NCBI GenBank assembly: GCA_049975245.1
Contig: JBNGDB010000006.1
Location: forward strand, 1-64,000
Reading direction: 5' to 3'
Source of the DNA: UBA117 sp049975245
GTDB lineage: Archaea > Methanobacteriota > Methanobacteria > Methanobacteriales > Methanobacteriaceae
Length of the DNA stretch: 64,000 nt
Shown here: positions 24,678 through 33,906 of the stretch, one piece after another
Layout: each line of letters starts with the position of its first letter
How positions within the stretch are numbered: position 1 is the stretch's first letter
Position numbers and translations under genes: made by a program
Notes under the pieces: generated by a model
What the model was told of the DNA's origin: nothing
Database searches by the model: none
The model's input: only the letters and a program-made list of their open reading frames with translations

Positions 24678-25622
24678 TTGCAAAAAACATTGATAATATA
24701 TGAAAGTAAATATGGAACCACGCAAAAAGCTGCTAAATATTTATCATTAATATTAGGACCGGCAAAATATTGTAAAACCGAGGAATTTATCCCAGCTTAT
24801 AGAGATTTTGATTTTATAGTGATTGGTACACCCATATACAGTGGAAATGTCCATCCGAAAATCTCAAAATTTATAGAAGAGAATCAAGATTGGCTAAAAC
24901 AAAAGAAAGTCGCTCTATTCTCCAGCTGTTTAAGTAAAAAGGATGGGGAAGAAAATCTAGAAAACCTTAAGAAGAATTTAGGAACAGTTATAAAAATGAT
25001 AGTGTTAGGTGGCCGATTAAAATTAGACAGCTTAGATGAAATTGATTCATCAGCACTGAAGGAATTCACTGAAAAACTAGGATTTGAATTATCTGATATG
25101 GACTCTTTTAATTTAATAGATCTTATAAACTATGGTTTAGAATTAAAACAGTTGAAAGAAGATTTAATTGAAAAAATGCCTGCAGAAAAATTAAAAAAAC
25201 ATATAGAAGATTTTCTTACAACACATAACACTTGTACATTATCTACTGCCTATGATCAAAGGGTAAGGTCTACTCCCATAGAATATAATTATAAAGATGG
25301 TTTCATTTATCTTTTAAGTGAAGGTGGAGAAAAGTTTGCCAATCTATTGGTAAATTCCAATGTTTCAATGGCAGTCTATGAAGATTATACCACCATGAAT
25401 AACCTGGCAGGAATGCAGATATCAGGATCTGCCTCATTAGTCGATTTAAAAAGCCAGGAATATTTAGATATCTTAAAATTAAAAGGTTTAAACCCTGATG
25501 TGATATCAAAATTACAAATTAATATGAATATAATTAAAATAGAAATTGATAAAGTTGAATTTCTATACTCTAAATTCAAAGATATAGGTTTTGAGGTTAA
25601 ACAAATTTATTTTTTTAAATAA
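24678..25622 (+). CDS. Flavodoxin-PNPOx fusion protein
   Basis: The 314-residue protein joins two flavin-binding domains. The N-terminal flavodoxin domain (about residues 1-140) has the FMN phosphate loop YESKYGTTQKAAKYL and the GTPIYSGNVHPKI loop seen in protoporphyrinogen-oxidase-like flavodoxins. The C-terminal part (about 170-314) is a pyridoxamine-5'-phosphate-oxidase-like split barrel with TCTLSTAYDQRVRSTPIEYNY. Such fusions could move electrons between two FMN groups, perhaps for reduction of F420 or a small molecule. The TTG start follows GGGGGAT. It forms a likely two-gene unit with the TIR-like gene upstream. Confidence 0.85.
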   Translation: MQKTLIIYESKYGTTQKAAKYLSLILGPAKYCKTEEFIPAYRDFDFIVIGTPIYSGNVHPKISKFIEENQDWLKQKKVALFSSCLSKKDGEENLENLKKNLGTVIKMIVLGGRLKLDSLDEIDSSALKEFTEKLGFELSDMDSFNLIDLINYGLELKQLKEDLIEKMPAEKLKKHIEDFLTTHNTCTLSTAYDQRVRSTPIEYNYKDGFIYLLSEGGEKFANLLVNSNVSMAVYEDYTTMNNLAGMQISGSASLVDLKSQEYLDILKLKGLNPDVISKLQINMNIIKIEIDKVEFLYSKFKDIGFEVKQIYFFK

Positions 25623-25637
25623 AACAATTAATAATCA

Positions 25638-26123
25638 CTAAAAAAGGCAGCTCCTCCTACCAGTTTTTTCAAAATATTGTTGATGGTAGTCTTCGGCCAA
25701 GTAGAAAGTAGATGCGGGCCTAATTTCAGTTACAATATCATTAGTAAAACGACCAGATTTTTCTAATTCTTCCTTAGATTTACGAGCAGCCTTTTCCTGA
25801 TCAAGGTCATGATAAAATATTGCGCTGCGATATTGAGAACCAATATCAGGGCCTTGACGATTAAGAGTAGTTGGATTATGGATATTCCAAAAAACTTCCA
25901 ACAAATCTTTATAGCTAACCACTGAAGGATCATAGAGTACTTCCACTGCCTCGGCATGACCAGTTAAACCAGTACATACATCTTCATAACTTGGATTTTC
26001 GCTATGTCCACCCGTATATCCAACTGAAGTAGATACCACTCCATTAATTTTACGAAAAGCATCTTCCACGCCCCAAAAACAACCAGCAGCAAAGGTTGCT
26101 TTATTTAAATTTTTTTCACTCAT
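25638..26123 (-). CDS. msrA: Peptide methionine-S-sulfoxide reductase MsrA
   Basis: The 161-residue enzyme has the catalytic motif AAGCFWGVEDAF at residues 13-24, with the attacking cysteine C15. The family blocks TGHAEAVEVLYDP, FWNIHNPTTLNRQGPDIGSQYRS and EDYHQQYF are all present. It reduces the S-epimer of methionine sulfoxide in free or protein-bound form. The final residues GRRSCLF supply a C-terminal recycling cysteine. It is convergent with the flavodoxin fusion gene, with a 15-base gap. This fits an oxidative-stress neighbourhood. Confidence 0.96.
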   Translation of the reverse strand: MSEKNLNKATFAAGCFWGVEDAFRKINGVVSTSVGYTGGHSENPSYEDVCTGLTGHAEAVEVLYDPSVVSYKDLLEVFWNIHNPTTLNRQGPDIGSQYRSAIFYHDLDQEKAARKSKEELEKSGRFTNDIVTEIRPASTFYLAEDYHQQYFEKTGRRSCLF

Positions 26124-26238
26124 AATAATACTACCCCTATAATCAATTTTATGATAAAAATTTTTTTTAATATACTAATCAATTTATTTGTTTATAGAAG
26201 GGCAAATATTTTTGGTAAAAAGATGTATAAATTAATAT

Positions 26239-27258
26239 ATGAAATTAAAAATCCATGCTCTAAAATATTTATTCATAATTCTTTTTCTGAGTATAATATT
26301 GGTATCTTCATTTAATATTATATCCGCATCAACGGATATTAAACCACCTACACAACCTCTTTCTGGACCGGGAGGTTCTAATTATAGTCACACAAAAGTT
26401 TTATCTTATACTTATGGAGAAGGAGCTAAACAGTACTGGATTTTTGAACCAGGATCCCCTAAACCTAACTCGGCACCGGTAATCGTGTTCAATCATGGAT
26501 GGACAGCTATGAATCCTATTTTTTACCAAGCATGGATTGATCATCTAGTTAAAAAGGGGAACATTGTTATATATCCCCGTTATCAAACCAGTATATTCAC
26601 CAATTCAGATGAATTCACTCCTAACGTCATATGGTCAGTTAAAGATGCCTTTAATCGTCTTAAATCCTCAGAACATGTGAAACCTGAAGTTGACAATTTC
26701 GCTCTAGTAGGCCATTCTGTGGGAGGACTGATAAGTATTAATATGGCTGCCCTAGCTGACAATGAAGGCCTCCCCATTCCAAAAGCTGTTTTTTGTGTGG
26801 AACCCGGAAAGTCTAGATCAGAAAATGATACCATGGGGCCTGAACTGGAAAATTTAAGCAATATCTCCCCAAATACCCTACTTTTAACCTTGGCCGGTGA
26901 TCGGGACGATATTGTTGGAAGTGGTGATGCTGAAAAAATAATTCAAGAAACAAAAAATATCCCTGCCGAAAATAAGAACTATATAATAATGGTTTCAGAT
27001 GAGCATGGTCAGCCTCCATTAATCGCCGATCACATTGCTCCATTAGCCATTAATTTTAATATAGCTAATCAAAAACTCCCTATTCTTGTCAATGCACTGG
27101 ACTATTATGGTACGTGGAAGTTATTCGATGGACTGTATGAAGCTGCATTTTATGGTGAAAATCAAGAATATGCTCTGGGAAATACTACGCAACAGCGCTT
27201 TATGGGTATATGGAGTGATGGCACTCCTGTAAAACAGTTACTTATTCAAGATATTTAA
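26239..27258 (+). CDS. Secreted alpha/beta hydrolase
   Basis: The 339-residue protein begins with a signal peptide (hydrophobic core about residues 11-29, then ISAST). The hydrolase domain has the oxyanion HGW motif in VIVFNHGWTAMNP near 77-89 and the nucleophile elbow LVGHSVGGLIS near 155-165. The catalytic Asp and His are probably in GDRDDIVG near 225 and SDEHGQPP near 255. It resembles chlorophyllase-like and PET-hydrolase-like esterases by layout. The natural substrate is unknown. The gene has no clear Shine-Dalgarno site and may be leaderless. It stands alone. Confidence 0.85.
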   Translation: MKLKIHALKYLFIILFLSIILVSSFNIISASTDIKPPTQPLSGPGGSNYSHTKVLSYTYGEGAKQYWIFEPGSPKPNSAPVIVFNHGWTAMNPIFYQAWIDHLVKKGNIVIYPRYQTSIFTNSDEFTPNVIWSVKDAFNRLKSSEHVKPEVDNFALVGHSVGGLISINMAALADNEGLPIPKAVFCVEPGKSRSENDTMGPELENLSNISPNTLLLTLAGDRDDIVGSGDAEKIIQETKNIPAENKNYIIMVSDEHGQPPLIADHIAPLAINFNIANQKLPILVNALDYYGTWKLFDGLYEAAFYGENQEYALGNTTQQRFMGIWSDGTPVKQLLIQDI

Positions 27259-27494
27259 ATTCAATTAATATTAATAATAAATAGGAATTATTTAGTTAAA
27301 TAAAAAAATTAAAAGTATTATAATTATATAAACCATTTTAGGCTACTGTCCCTGTTTTTATGATAATTATTATTAAACCTGTGAATAAAGGTATATATCA
27401 TAATATACTATTTATTTAAATAAAATTCAAATATTTTTATTAATTGTAGAATTTTCCATGAATTAAATTTATTAAAAATTATTTTACAGATAAA

Positions 27495-28709
27495 ATGAAA
27501 GTCGCAGTAGTTGGATTAGGAGTGGAAGGTAAAAAAGCTGTTGAATCTCTTAATAAAAATGGATATTATGTGTATGCATCTGATATAAATCCTGAAATTG
27601 AAATACATTCTAATGATTTATTAGATGTGGATTTAGGTTTTCATGATTTTGATAAAATTGAAAAAACCGATGCAATTCTCATTAGTCCCAGCTTGTGGAA
27701 CTCCAGTCTTGGAAAAAGTTTAAGATCTAATAAACCTTTAATATCCGATGTCCTATGTGAACATAAATCTATTTTCACTATCGGTGTTACCGGTACCAAT
27801 GGAAAAACTACCACTTCTTTTATGATTAAAGAAATTCTTGAAGAAGCTGGTTTAAGTGTTCTTATGGGTGGCAATGCGGGGGGAGGATTTGAGGGTTACA
27901 TGGACCTAATACTTCAAGCATCCAAAAATAATTATCAAATATTACTAGTTGAAATCTGTGATATGACCATGGATTTTGCTTCACATTTTTTTGATTTAGA
28001 CTTAATTGTTGTTACCAATATAGGACGGGACCATCTGAATTTTCATAAAAATCTTCAAAATTATAGGGATAATGTATGTAAGTTTATTGAAGGAAAAACA
28101 GCTATTTTAAATGAAAACGATCCTTATTTAGTTGACTTAAAAAAATGTGCTCATAAAACGATTTTCTTTGGTTTTTCTAAGCAAAAAATTAAATTATTCG
28201 GCAGATTTAATCTAAGCAACGCTGCTGCTGCGGAAAAGGTAGCAAAATGTCTTAAAATTCCCGATGATAAAATAAGGTCAGCATTAGAAAATTTCAATAC
28301 TGTTGATGGTAGACTGAAAACAATAAATATCAGAAAATCAAATATATTAATTGGTAAGACCGACAATGTGGATGCAGTTGTAGCGGTGTTCAATGAAGTA
28401 AATTTTGATGCTGTTATCATTGGTACGCCTAGAAAAGATGAAATATGCCGGTTAGATATTTTAGATGAAATAATAAATTATAATCCTAAGTTTGTAGGAT
28501 TATTTGATGGTTTAGACAAAACCGCTGATGATGCCCTTAAAATTTTACAAGATAAAGGATTTGAGGGTTCACTTAAAAAATTTGAAAATATAAAGGATAT
28601 TGTAAATTGCATATACAAATTCTCTGATAAATATCATAATATCTTTGTTGGTGGTAACGGCCAATCAAAGATTATTGAGATTGAAAATCGTTTAAAGGAT
28701 TTTAAATAG
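27495..28709 (+). CDS. Mur ligase family protein, probable pseudomurein peptide ligase
   Basis: The 404-residue protein has a Rossmann-like N-terminal domain (VAVVGLGVEGKKAVESL at 3-19). The central ATPase has the P-loop TIGVTGTNGKTTTSFMI near 94-110 and the conserved DLIVVTNIGRDHLNFH near 173-188. A shortened C-terminal ligase domain contains VDGRLKTI near 268. This is the MurC-F family. Methanobacteriales use such ligases to build the peptide of pseudomurein, though some members of the family act elsewhere. Two further wall-related candidates follow on the same strand. The added amino acid cannot be read from the sequence. Confidence 0.88.
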   Translation: MKVAVVGLGVEGKKAVESLNKNGYYVYASDINPEIEIHSNDLLDVDLGFHDFDKIEKTDAILISPSLWNSSLGKSLRSNKPLISDVLCEHKSIFTIGVTGTNGKTTTSFMIKEILEEAGLSVLMGGNAGGGFEGYMDLILQASKNNYQILLVEICDMTMDFASHFFDLDLIVVTNIGRDHLNFHKNLQNYRDNVCKFIEGKTAILNENDPYLVDLKKCAHKTIFFGFSKQKIKLFGRFNLSNAAAAEKVAKCLKIPDDKIRSALENFNTVDGRLKTINIRKSNILIGKTDNVDAVVAVFNEVNFDAVIIGTPRKDEICRLDILDEIINYNPKFVGLFDGLDKTADDALKILQDKGFEGSLKKFENIKDIVNCIYKFSDKYHNIFVGGNGQSKIIEIENRLKDFK

Positions 28710-28824
28710 ATTATTACGTAATATGAATTATATAATTTGCAATTGTGACCTTTGGACATTACTATGAAAATTATATTAAAATATTAAATTTAAATTATAA
28801 AAATTGTATATTAAGGGTGGTTAA

Positions 28825-30006
28825 GTGGTTAAAATTAATAAAACAACTAAAGTAGCAGCTATTTTAATTTTACTAATTTTTGTTATGTATCCCGTGGGAA
28901 GAACTATAGAATCTTTTTATCCTCAACAAGATGCCAGTGAAATTACTGATTTAAAGATAGGAGATACAATATTACCCGGTATGCAAGTGGTTAATTACAT
29001 GAAAATAAGAAAAGTGCCTATTCTTAACCATCCCGAGTACATAATTGACCAGGTAAAAGATTTAGACGTATTAAACTTACTCTATACGTTAATGACTGGA
29101 ACAGTACAAACCCCTATTGTACGGATCACCAGTGGAAGTATATCACACAATGGTACTGCCCAGGGGTTTGAAGGACCAGGAATGTTGACTGTTAAAAATA
29201 ATAAACTGGTGGTAGATCCTCCATCTAACTTTGTATGGGGCTATAAATCACCAACCGGATATGTGGTAAAAACCAGTAATGGTATAGACATATACGAGAA
29301 TAATAAAAAAATTAAAAGCGTAGCCTATGATCAAATTAATAACGATACTGTACCTCATGAGTTTGTAGATGTTAAGTATTTGAAACAATGGCATTACTAT
29401 GCACGTGAGGGTGATAAGCTAAACATAATTTTTGAACTGAATAATTTTAGTGACGGAAGAAACTCTGTTTCACCAGATAAAATAGAACCTTATTTTGGCC
29501 CTGAAGTCTATGAATATGCCCGGAAGTATCCAGAAGGAAATCCAATAATGGTTTATAAACATTCCTATACCGAAGAGGTAATAGGAAGTTCCGTCAGTTA
29601 TCTAGGATCTTATCCTGAATATGGAGATTACAGTAGAGCATATAATGCAAAAACCTTTGCTTATGGATGGAATGGAACAATAATACCAGGTAATAGTGTT
29701 TCCAGTGGGAAGGAACGTGTTGGATTTGCAGCTATTAGAGATCCTGAAGCTCCTGGTGGTAGTGCCACCCATGGAACCTGCCCTCCCGCCCGGGCTCTAA
29801 GAGATGTTACCTATGACGCCGGTTTCCCCACCCCTGTCGGTATGAGCGGAGATTTCCACGCAGTACTCTACGGATACAGTCCTTCCAGTGGAATTAAGGT
29901 TAAAAACACCGGTGATTATCCAGTAGTAATTAGAATGTGGACCACTGGAAACGGGCCCAGCACAGTAATTTATGCTAAGATAATTAGAATGGTTCCTAAT
30001 AACTAA
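28825..30006 (+). CDS. Extracytoplasmic protein with VanW-like C-terminal region
   Basis: The 393-residue protein has one N-terminal membrane anchor (about residues 9-27) and is otherwise predicted outside the cell. The C-terminal part has GGSATHGTCPPARALRD followed by a DAGFPTP stretch and then IKVKNTGDYPVVIRM. The spacing and the last block recall the VanW family, seen in wall-associated proteins. The likeness is modest and the middle part is unfamiliar. The GTG start follows GGTGG. Its position between a Mur ligase and a nucleotidyltransferase supports a role at the pseudomurein wall. Confidence 0.6.
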   Translation: MVKINKTTKVAAILILLIFVMYPVGRTIESFYPQQDASEITDLKIGDTILPGMQVVNYMKIRKVPILNHPEYIIDQVKDLDVLNLLYTLMTGTVQTPIVRITSGSISHNGTAQGFEGPGMLTVKNNKLVVDPPSNFVWGYKSPTGYVVKTSNGIDIYENNKKIKSVAYDQINNDTVPHEFVDVKYLKQWHYYAREGDKLNIIFELNNFSDGRNSVSPDKIEPYFGPEVYEYARKYPEGNPIMVYKHSYTEEVIGSSVSYLGSYPEYGDYSRAYNAKTFAYGWNGTIIPGNSVSSGKERVGFAAIRDPEAPGGSATHGTCPPARALRDVTYDAGFPTPVGMSGDFHAVLYGYSPSSGIKVKNTGDYPVVIRMWTTGNGPSTVIYAKIIRMVPNN

Positions 30007-30078
30007 ATAAATTCATCAATTTAATTGGATAAAATGAATTTATTTAGTGAAAGTTGATTATTATTAAATAGTGATTAA

Positions 30079-30738
30079 ATGGTATCTGCCATAGTTACTG
30101 CAGCAGGAAAAAATAGGAGAATGATGGAAGATCTTAAATCTAAAAATCTACCACTAACCAATAAGCTGCTTTTAGATCTAAAAGGAAAAACGGTTATAGA
30201 AAAAACTATTGAGAATATCTTAAATAGTGGTGTTAAAAAATGTATAATTGTGGTGGGACACCACAGTAACCAGATAATACCAGTAATAAATCAAATAAAC
30301 GATGATAGAATACTCATAATTAAAAATCCTGATTTTAATGTGGAATTAAGTCAATCATTATATAATGGTCTTGTAAAATCTGGTGAAGATATTTGTTTAT
30401 GTTTAGCTGGTGATCAACCAACCATCACTACCGATACTATGCTTAATCTCATAGCTGCGTCGATTGAATCTAGAAATATTAAGAACTTTTTATCAGTGCT
30501 CGCAAGAGGAGAGTCAGGATTTTTAAGTTCAGCTGAAGGATTAGGTATGCCATTTGTTTGCCATTCAGAGACTCTAAAAAGGTATATGAAACAGAATAAA
30601 AGTAATTTAAACCCGATCTTAAGGGAAATGTTTAAAGATGGAATTACTTTTTATGGTGTGGAACCTCAAAATTCCCTGGAATTAATCAATATTAACCGTT
30701 ACCAAGACTATCTGAAGGTATTAAGTGGTATAAACTAA
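30079..30738 (+). CDS. MobA-like nucleotidyltransferase
   Basis: The 219-residue protein has the sugar-nucleotide/MobA-type loop SAIVTAAGKNRRM at residues 3-15, the conserved lysine in NKLLLDLKGKTVIEKTI, and the metal-binding region CLCLAGDQPTIT near 112-123. It should transfer a nucleotidyl group from NTP to a phosphorylated sugar, alcohol or cofactor. The loop is longer than in classic MobA. Following the Mur ligase and VanW-like genes at a 72-base gap, it may activate a wall precursor. GTGAT precedes the ATG. The substrate is unknown. Confidence 0.82.
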   Translation: MVSAIVTAAGKNRRMMEDLKSKNLPLTNKLLLDLKGKTVIEKTIENILNSGVKKCIIVVGHHSNQIIPVINQINDDRILIIKNPDFNVELSQSLYNGLVKSGEDICLCLAGDQPTITTDTMLNLIAASIESRNIKNFLSVLARGESGFLSSAEGLGMPFVCHSETLKRYMKQNKSNLNPILREMFKDGITFYGVEPQNSLELININRYQDYLKVLSGIN

Positions 30739-30889
30739 ATTAATTAGATAGGGATTACTAAAAAATAGATTATTCTTCAAGTGATATTAAAAATTATATT
30801 TTTTACTATTGGGAATAATAATGATACTAGTAGAAATAGGTTTTTTATGATATTTAAAATAAAAAATGTTTAAAAAAATAATGTAATTA

Positions 30890-31090
30890 TTATTTTTCTA
30901 AACTGTCCTCTAGAAGCTCAAATCTTTCTTCAAGTTCTTCAACAGCTTTACCCAGTTTGTTTACGACTTTTAAAGTATCGTAGATCCAGTTGATAACTAA
31001 TTCTTGGTCGGCTTCTTTTTCGTACTTTTTTATTTTATTGCATAGATCTTCTGCTTCGGCAAGGACTTTGTAGACTTTAGTTTCGCCCAT
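30890..31090 (-). CDS. Small helical coiled-coil protein
   Basis: The chosen start gives a 66-residue, strongly helical and acidic protein with a heptad-like pattern ending in KAVEELEERFELLEDSLEK. A near-perfect ribosome site GGAGGTGAT stands 5 bases before the ATG at 31090, so the open frame's extension to 31150 is not used. There is no known domain. It follows the DUF169 gene by 70 bases on the same strand and may be in its operon. Confidence 0.7.
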   Translation of the reverse strand: MGETKVYKVLAEAEDLCNKIKKYEKEADQELVINWIYDTLKVVNKLGKAVEELEERFELLEDSLEK

Positions 31091-31160
31091 TATATCACCT
31101 CCAATCAAATTAATTTTAATTGATTTGATAAAACTTAAGATAATTATCAATTTTATTAAT

Positions 31161-31841
31161 TTAGATTGTGTCTAGGGCATTTACTACGCAGCCAATATTT
31201 TCACCATTCAAGCCTACCATCACTTCGTAGTCTTTAATTCCAGCATATTGCCTGGATCCACTACATCCTAAAGTTATATTTGCTTGTTTTCTCATAAATG
31301 GTCCTGCTACGGCGTCTGCGCAGAAGGATTGTATGCCTGAAAAGTCTGCTTCAACACGTCCACCAAGGGTGTAAACCATGGCTTGAGCCAGCTTCATGGC
31401 CTGCGCAGGATTACATATAACAAGGATTACATCAGGATCAAAAGTAGCCTTTTCAAGAGGAGTATAAACGGTAGCATAAGTTCGTAGATCTATTTTAGGT
31501 ATAGCATCTAATGTTCTTTTAGCTGCTCCTAATGATGAAAATCTTCCTAATTCATAGTAAAATTCTCCAGTTTTTAATTTTTCTGGAGCCTCATCCGCCC
31601 CAATTGCAGCAGCTCCTCCCTTACACTTCTGTTCTTCAGCTGTAGCATAAAATGATTCTCCTTGACTGGCTTTCTGTACCATTTCACAATGCCTCATCTT
31701 ACCCTCTAATTTTTCAACTCCCTCAGGTATATCCTCTTCTCTTAAAACAAGTTTTATAGCAACTGGAGATTTTTCCAATTCTAAATCATCTTTTATTTTG
31801 TTAGATATTACATCATAACCATTTACTTCACATTCACACAT
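31161..31841 (-). CDS. DUF169 family protein
   Basis: The protein of about 226 residues matches DUF169: the opening block KSPVAIKLV near residue 26, a cysteine in MRHCEMVQKA, then EEQKCKGGAAAIG and the C-terminal SFCADAVAGPF and ITLGCSGSRQY. Five well-placed cysteines could hold a metal or iron-sulfur group. The family's role is not established. AAAGGTG precedes the ATG at 31841; an ATG 13 codons earlier is less likely. A perfect 21-bp tandem duplication lies upstream. Confidence 0.85.
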   Translation of the reverse strand: MCECEVNGYDVISNKIKDDLELEKSPVAIKLVLREEDIPEGVEKLEGKMRHCEMVQKASQGESFYATAEEQKCKGGAAAIGADEAPEKLKTGEFYYELGRFSSLGAAKRTLDAIPKIDLRTYATVYTPLEKATFDPDVILVICNPAQAMKLAQAMVYTLGGRVEADFSGIQSFCADAVAGPFMRKQANITLGCSGSRQYAGIKDYEVMVGLNGENIGCVVNALDTI

Positions 31842-31918
31842 ATTTTCACCTTTATTATTACCTATATTATTATTTTCCATTGATGGAATATATTTTTTAT
31901 CATTCTAACTAGAGAATT

Positions 31919-31960
31919 TTATAATTTAGATAAGAATTATTATAATTTAGATAAGAATTA
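31919..31960. repeat. Perfect 21-bp tandem duplication
   Basis: Two adjacent copies (31919-31939 and 31940-31960) share the core ATAATTTAGATAAGAATTA and match at every base. They lie 80-120 bases upstream of the DUF169 gene start. This could be twin binding sites for a regulator or a simple recent duplication. Confidence 0.7.
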
Positions 31961-32039
31961 ATAAAATAATATGTAAAAAAAATAGTTTAAATGTAGAAAA
32001 AATGTTAAAAAGAATTTTTTATAAATCTATAGCAATAAA

Positions 32040-32051
32040 ATAGTATACTAT
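32040..32051. promoter_or_regulatory. 12-bp palindrome ATAGTATACTAT
   Basis: The palindrome is perfect and reuses the half-site of the inverted repeat at 1200-1220. It lies in the gap between the GGGPS gene end and the DUF169 gene start. A regulator role is a guess from symmetry; in A/T-rich DNA chance is a real alternative. Confidence 0.3.
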
Positions 32052-32160
32052 ATTAAATATAAAAGGTATAAAACAGCTAAAATTGATTTAATTACTTATT
32101 ATCATAAGTGAAGTATAATAATAACTAATACGACTTTTAAAAGAAATTAAAAAAAAATGA

Positions 32161-32892
32161 TCATTTAATACCTGAAATGATCTCTTTAATTTTATTTTTT
32201 ACATCATCACTATCTTCTACAACAGTTCCAGTGACAATTATATCTGCACCAGCTTCAGATACTTTTTTAGCATCCTCTTTAGTTCTGATCCCTCCACCAA
32301 CAACCAGAATCATATTAGTTAATTTCTTAACCTTGGCAATCATTTCAATTGGCACATGTTCACCGGCACCAGAACCAGCTTCCAAGTACATCAACTTCAT
32401 TCCTAAAAATTCAGCAGCAAGGGAGTACGCAACTGCAATATCTGACTTATTTCTCGGTATCAGCTTGGCATCACCAACCCAACCTACAGTTCCTCCAGGT
32501 TCAATAACCACATATCCCATAGGGAGAGTTTCAATACCAATTTTTTTAACATTCGGAGCAGCTAATGCTTGTGCTCCAATAATCCAATATGGATTGGTAG
32601 AATTAAGATAGCTCATAAAAAAAAGGGCGTCTGCATATACACTTACACTACTTGTGTTGCCAGGGAATATAATTATAGGAACATCAATATTTTCCTTTAA
32701 TATTTTAGCAGTGGCATCAAGATCTTTAGCATCAGCAGTTGAACCCCCTAACATTATTCCATCAGTGCCTCCTTCAATTGCTTCTCTGGCAATCTTAAGG
32801 GCTGTTTTAGGGTCTTGTTCGTCAGGGTCTAATAGTGTTAAATGTAATTTATGATCATTTAAGGAAGACTTGATGTAATTTTCTACATTCAT
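32161..32892 (-). CDS. Geranylgeranylglyceryl phosphate synthase
   Basis: The 243-residue TIM-barrel enzyme joins geranylgeranyl diphosphate to sn-glycerol-1-phosphate, the first committed step of archaeal membrane lipids. Diagnostic blocks are LTLLDPDEQD at 19-28, IMLGGSTA near 46-53, IIFPGNTSSVS near 74-84, YLEAGSGAG near 170-178 and the phosphate loops VVGGGIRT and VTGTVVE. Length is normal for the PcrB/GGGPS family. It shares its isoprenoid donor with the carotenoid genes near 3-6 kb. The ATG is preceded by A/T-rich sequence without a strong ribosome site. Confidence 0.95.
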   Translation of the reverse strand: MNVENYIKSSLNDHKLHLTLLDPDEQDPKTALKIAREAIEGGTDGIMLGGSTADAKDLDATAKILKENIDVPIIIFPGNTSSVSVYADALFFMSYLNSTNPYWIIGAQALAAPNVKKIGIETLPMGYVVIEPGGTVGWVGDAKLIPRNKSDIAVAYSLAAEFLGMKLMYLEAGSGAGEHVPIEMIAKVKKLTNMILVVGGGIRTKEDAKKVSEAGADIIVTGTVVEDSDDVKNKIKEIISGIK

Positions 32893-32971
32893 TTAAATCA
32901 CTTAAATTAATTGAAGTTATTATTATAATCATTAAAATATTAGGAAGAGATTTACCCTTCCTATAACCTAT

Positions 32972-33118
32972 TTAACCTCTAGGTTCTTTAGCCTTAAATC
33001 TAAGACCCTTATATCCACATTTCCTGCAAACCTTTGCAGTTGGTGGGTTTCTAGCGTTACATTTTAAGCATATTTTAATATGGAATAATCTTTTTTCTGC
33101 TTCTTCAAATCTGGCCAT
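32972..33118 (-). CDS. rpl40e: 50S ribosomal protein L40e
   Basis: This 48-residue protein begins MARFEEAEKRLF and carries a four-cysteine zinc ribbon: CLKC at 17-20 and CRKC at 31-34. It ends with the basic RFKAKEPRG tail. Length and sequence are those of archaeal L40e. The GGAGGA ribosome site is formed by the last two codons of the upstream Tsr3 gene, so the two are translationally coupled. Confidence 0.95.
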   Translation of the reverse strand: MARFEEAEKRLFHIKICLKCNARNPPTAKVCRKCGYKGLRFKAKEPRG

Positions 33119-33120
33119 TT

Positions 33121-33630
33121 TTATCCTCCTATGAATTCATTTTGAACTTTAACAACTTCCATGCTGTTATCTGCATGGGAATAGGCTTCTAATAACTCTT
33201 GGTTGAGCTTTAGAAAATGAGGTCCCCATTTGAATTGGGACATAATTTCAACAGCAATATTTTTAAATCCAACTATATAAAAGGTTGCGGCTATGGCCTC
33301 TGCAGTGGAAAGTATGCAAGGTCGGCCATAATTGGTTGGATTAGCAGCTATTAAGTATGGAAGTGATCTGTGACTTTTAGCTGTTTTAAACATAAAAGAA
33401 GATCTCTCAACTTTCTTCCAGGAACAATCAATAGCAACCAGGCCTTTTTCGGCAATGGTATTTTGATCTTCACGTGATACTGATTTCTCACTAAACGGAT
33501 TTAAAACTATCGCACCTTTGGGTATTCTATTTAGATTGGTAACTATTTTAAGTTTATCCTTACGTGCCAGTTTAAGGGTGGTGCATTTTTTACGATCACA
33601 CTCTTCAGCATGGAAAGCAACTATTTTCAT
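33121..33630 (-). CDS. Tsr3-type 16S rRNA aminocarboxypropyltransferase (DUF367)
   Basis: The 169-residue protein belongs to the Tsr3/DUF367 family, which moves the aminocarboxypropyl group of S-adenosylmethionine to a pseudouridine derivative in small-subunit rRNA. Visible blocks are AEECDRKKCTTLKLARK near 8-24, LVAIDCSWKK near 64-73, RSLPYLIAANPTNYGRP near 88-104 and LSTAEAIAATFYIVG near 107-121. Coupling to L40e, with a 2-base gap, ties it to ribosome production. Confidence 0.92.
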   Translation of the reverse strand: MKIVAFHAEECDRKKCTTLKLARKDKLKIVTNLNRIPKGAIVLNPFSEKSVSREDQNTIAEKGLVAIDCSWKKVERSSFMFKTAKSHRSLPYLIAANPTNYGRPCILSTAEAIAATFYIVGFKNIAVEIMSQFKWGPHFLKLNQELLEAYSHADNSMEVVKVQNEFIGG

Positions 33631-33906
33631 AAATTATCATTTAATAATTCAATAAAGTTATTTTTCTAATTAAAAGAATTTAATAAATTCTATTTACAAG
33701 AATCAGAATTAGTTCCAATCAGAAATTAACTAGTTAATATAGGATATTTTATTATTTAAATATATTCATAAATTTATTTATCATCACCAATTTACAACAA
33801 ATTTATCTAAATCATATATTAATCTATAAATCTTTATCTTCATATTCACCTAGTAATCTAAAAAATGATTAACCATAAAATGATATTGTACATAATTATT
33901 ATGGTT

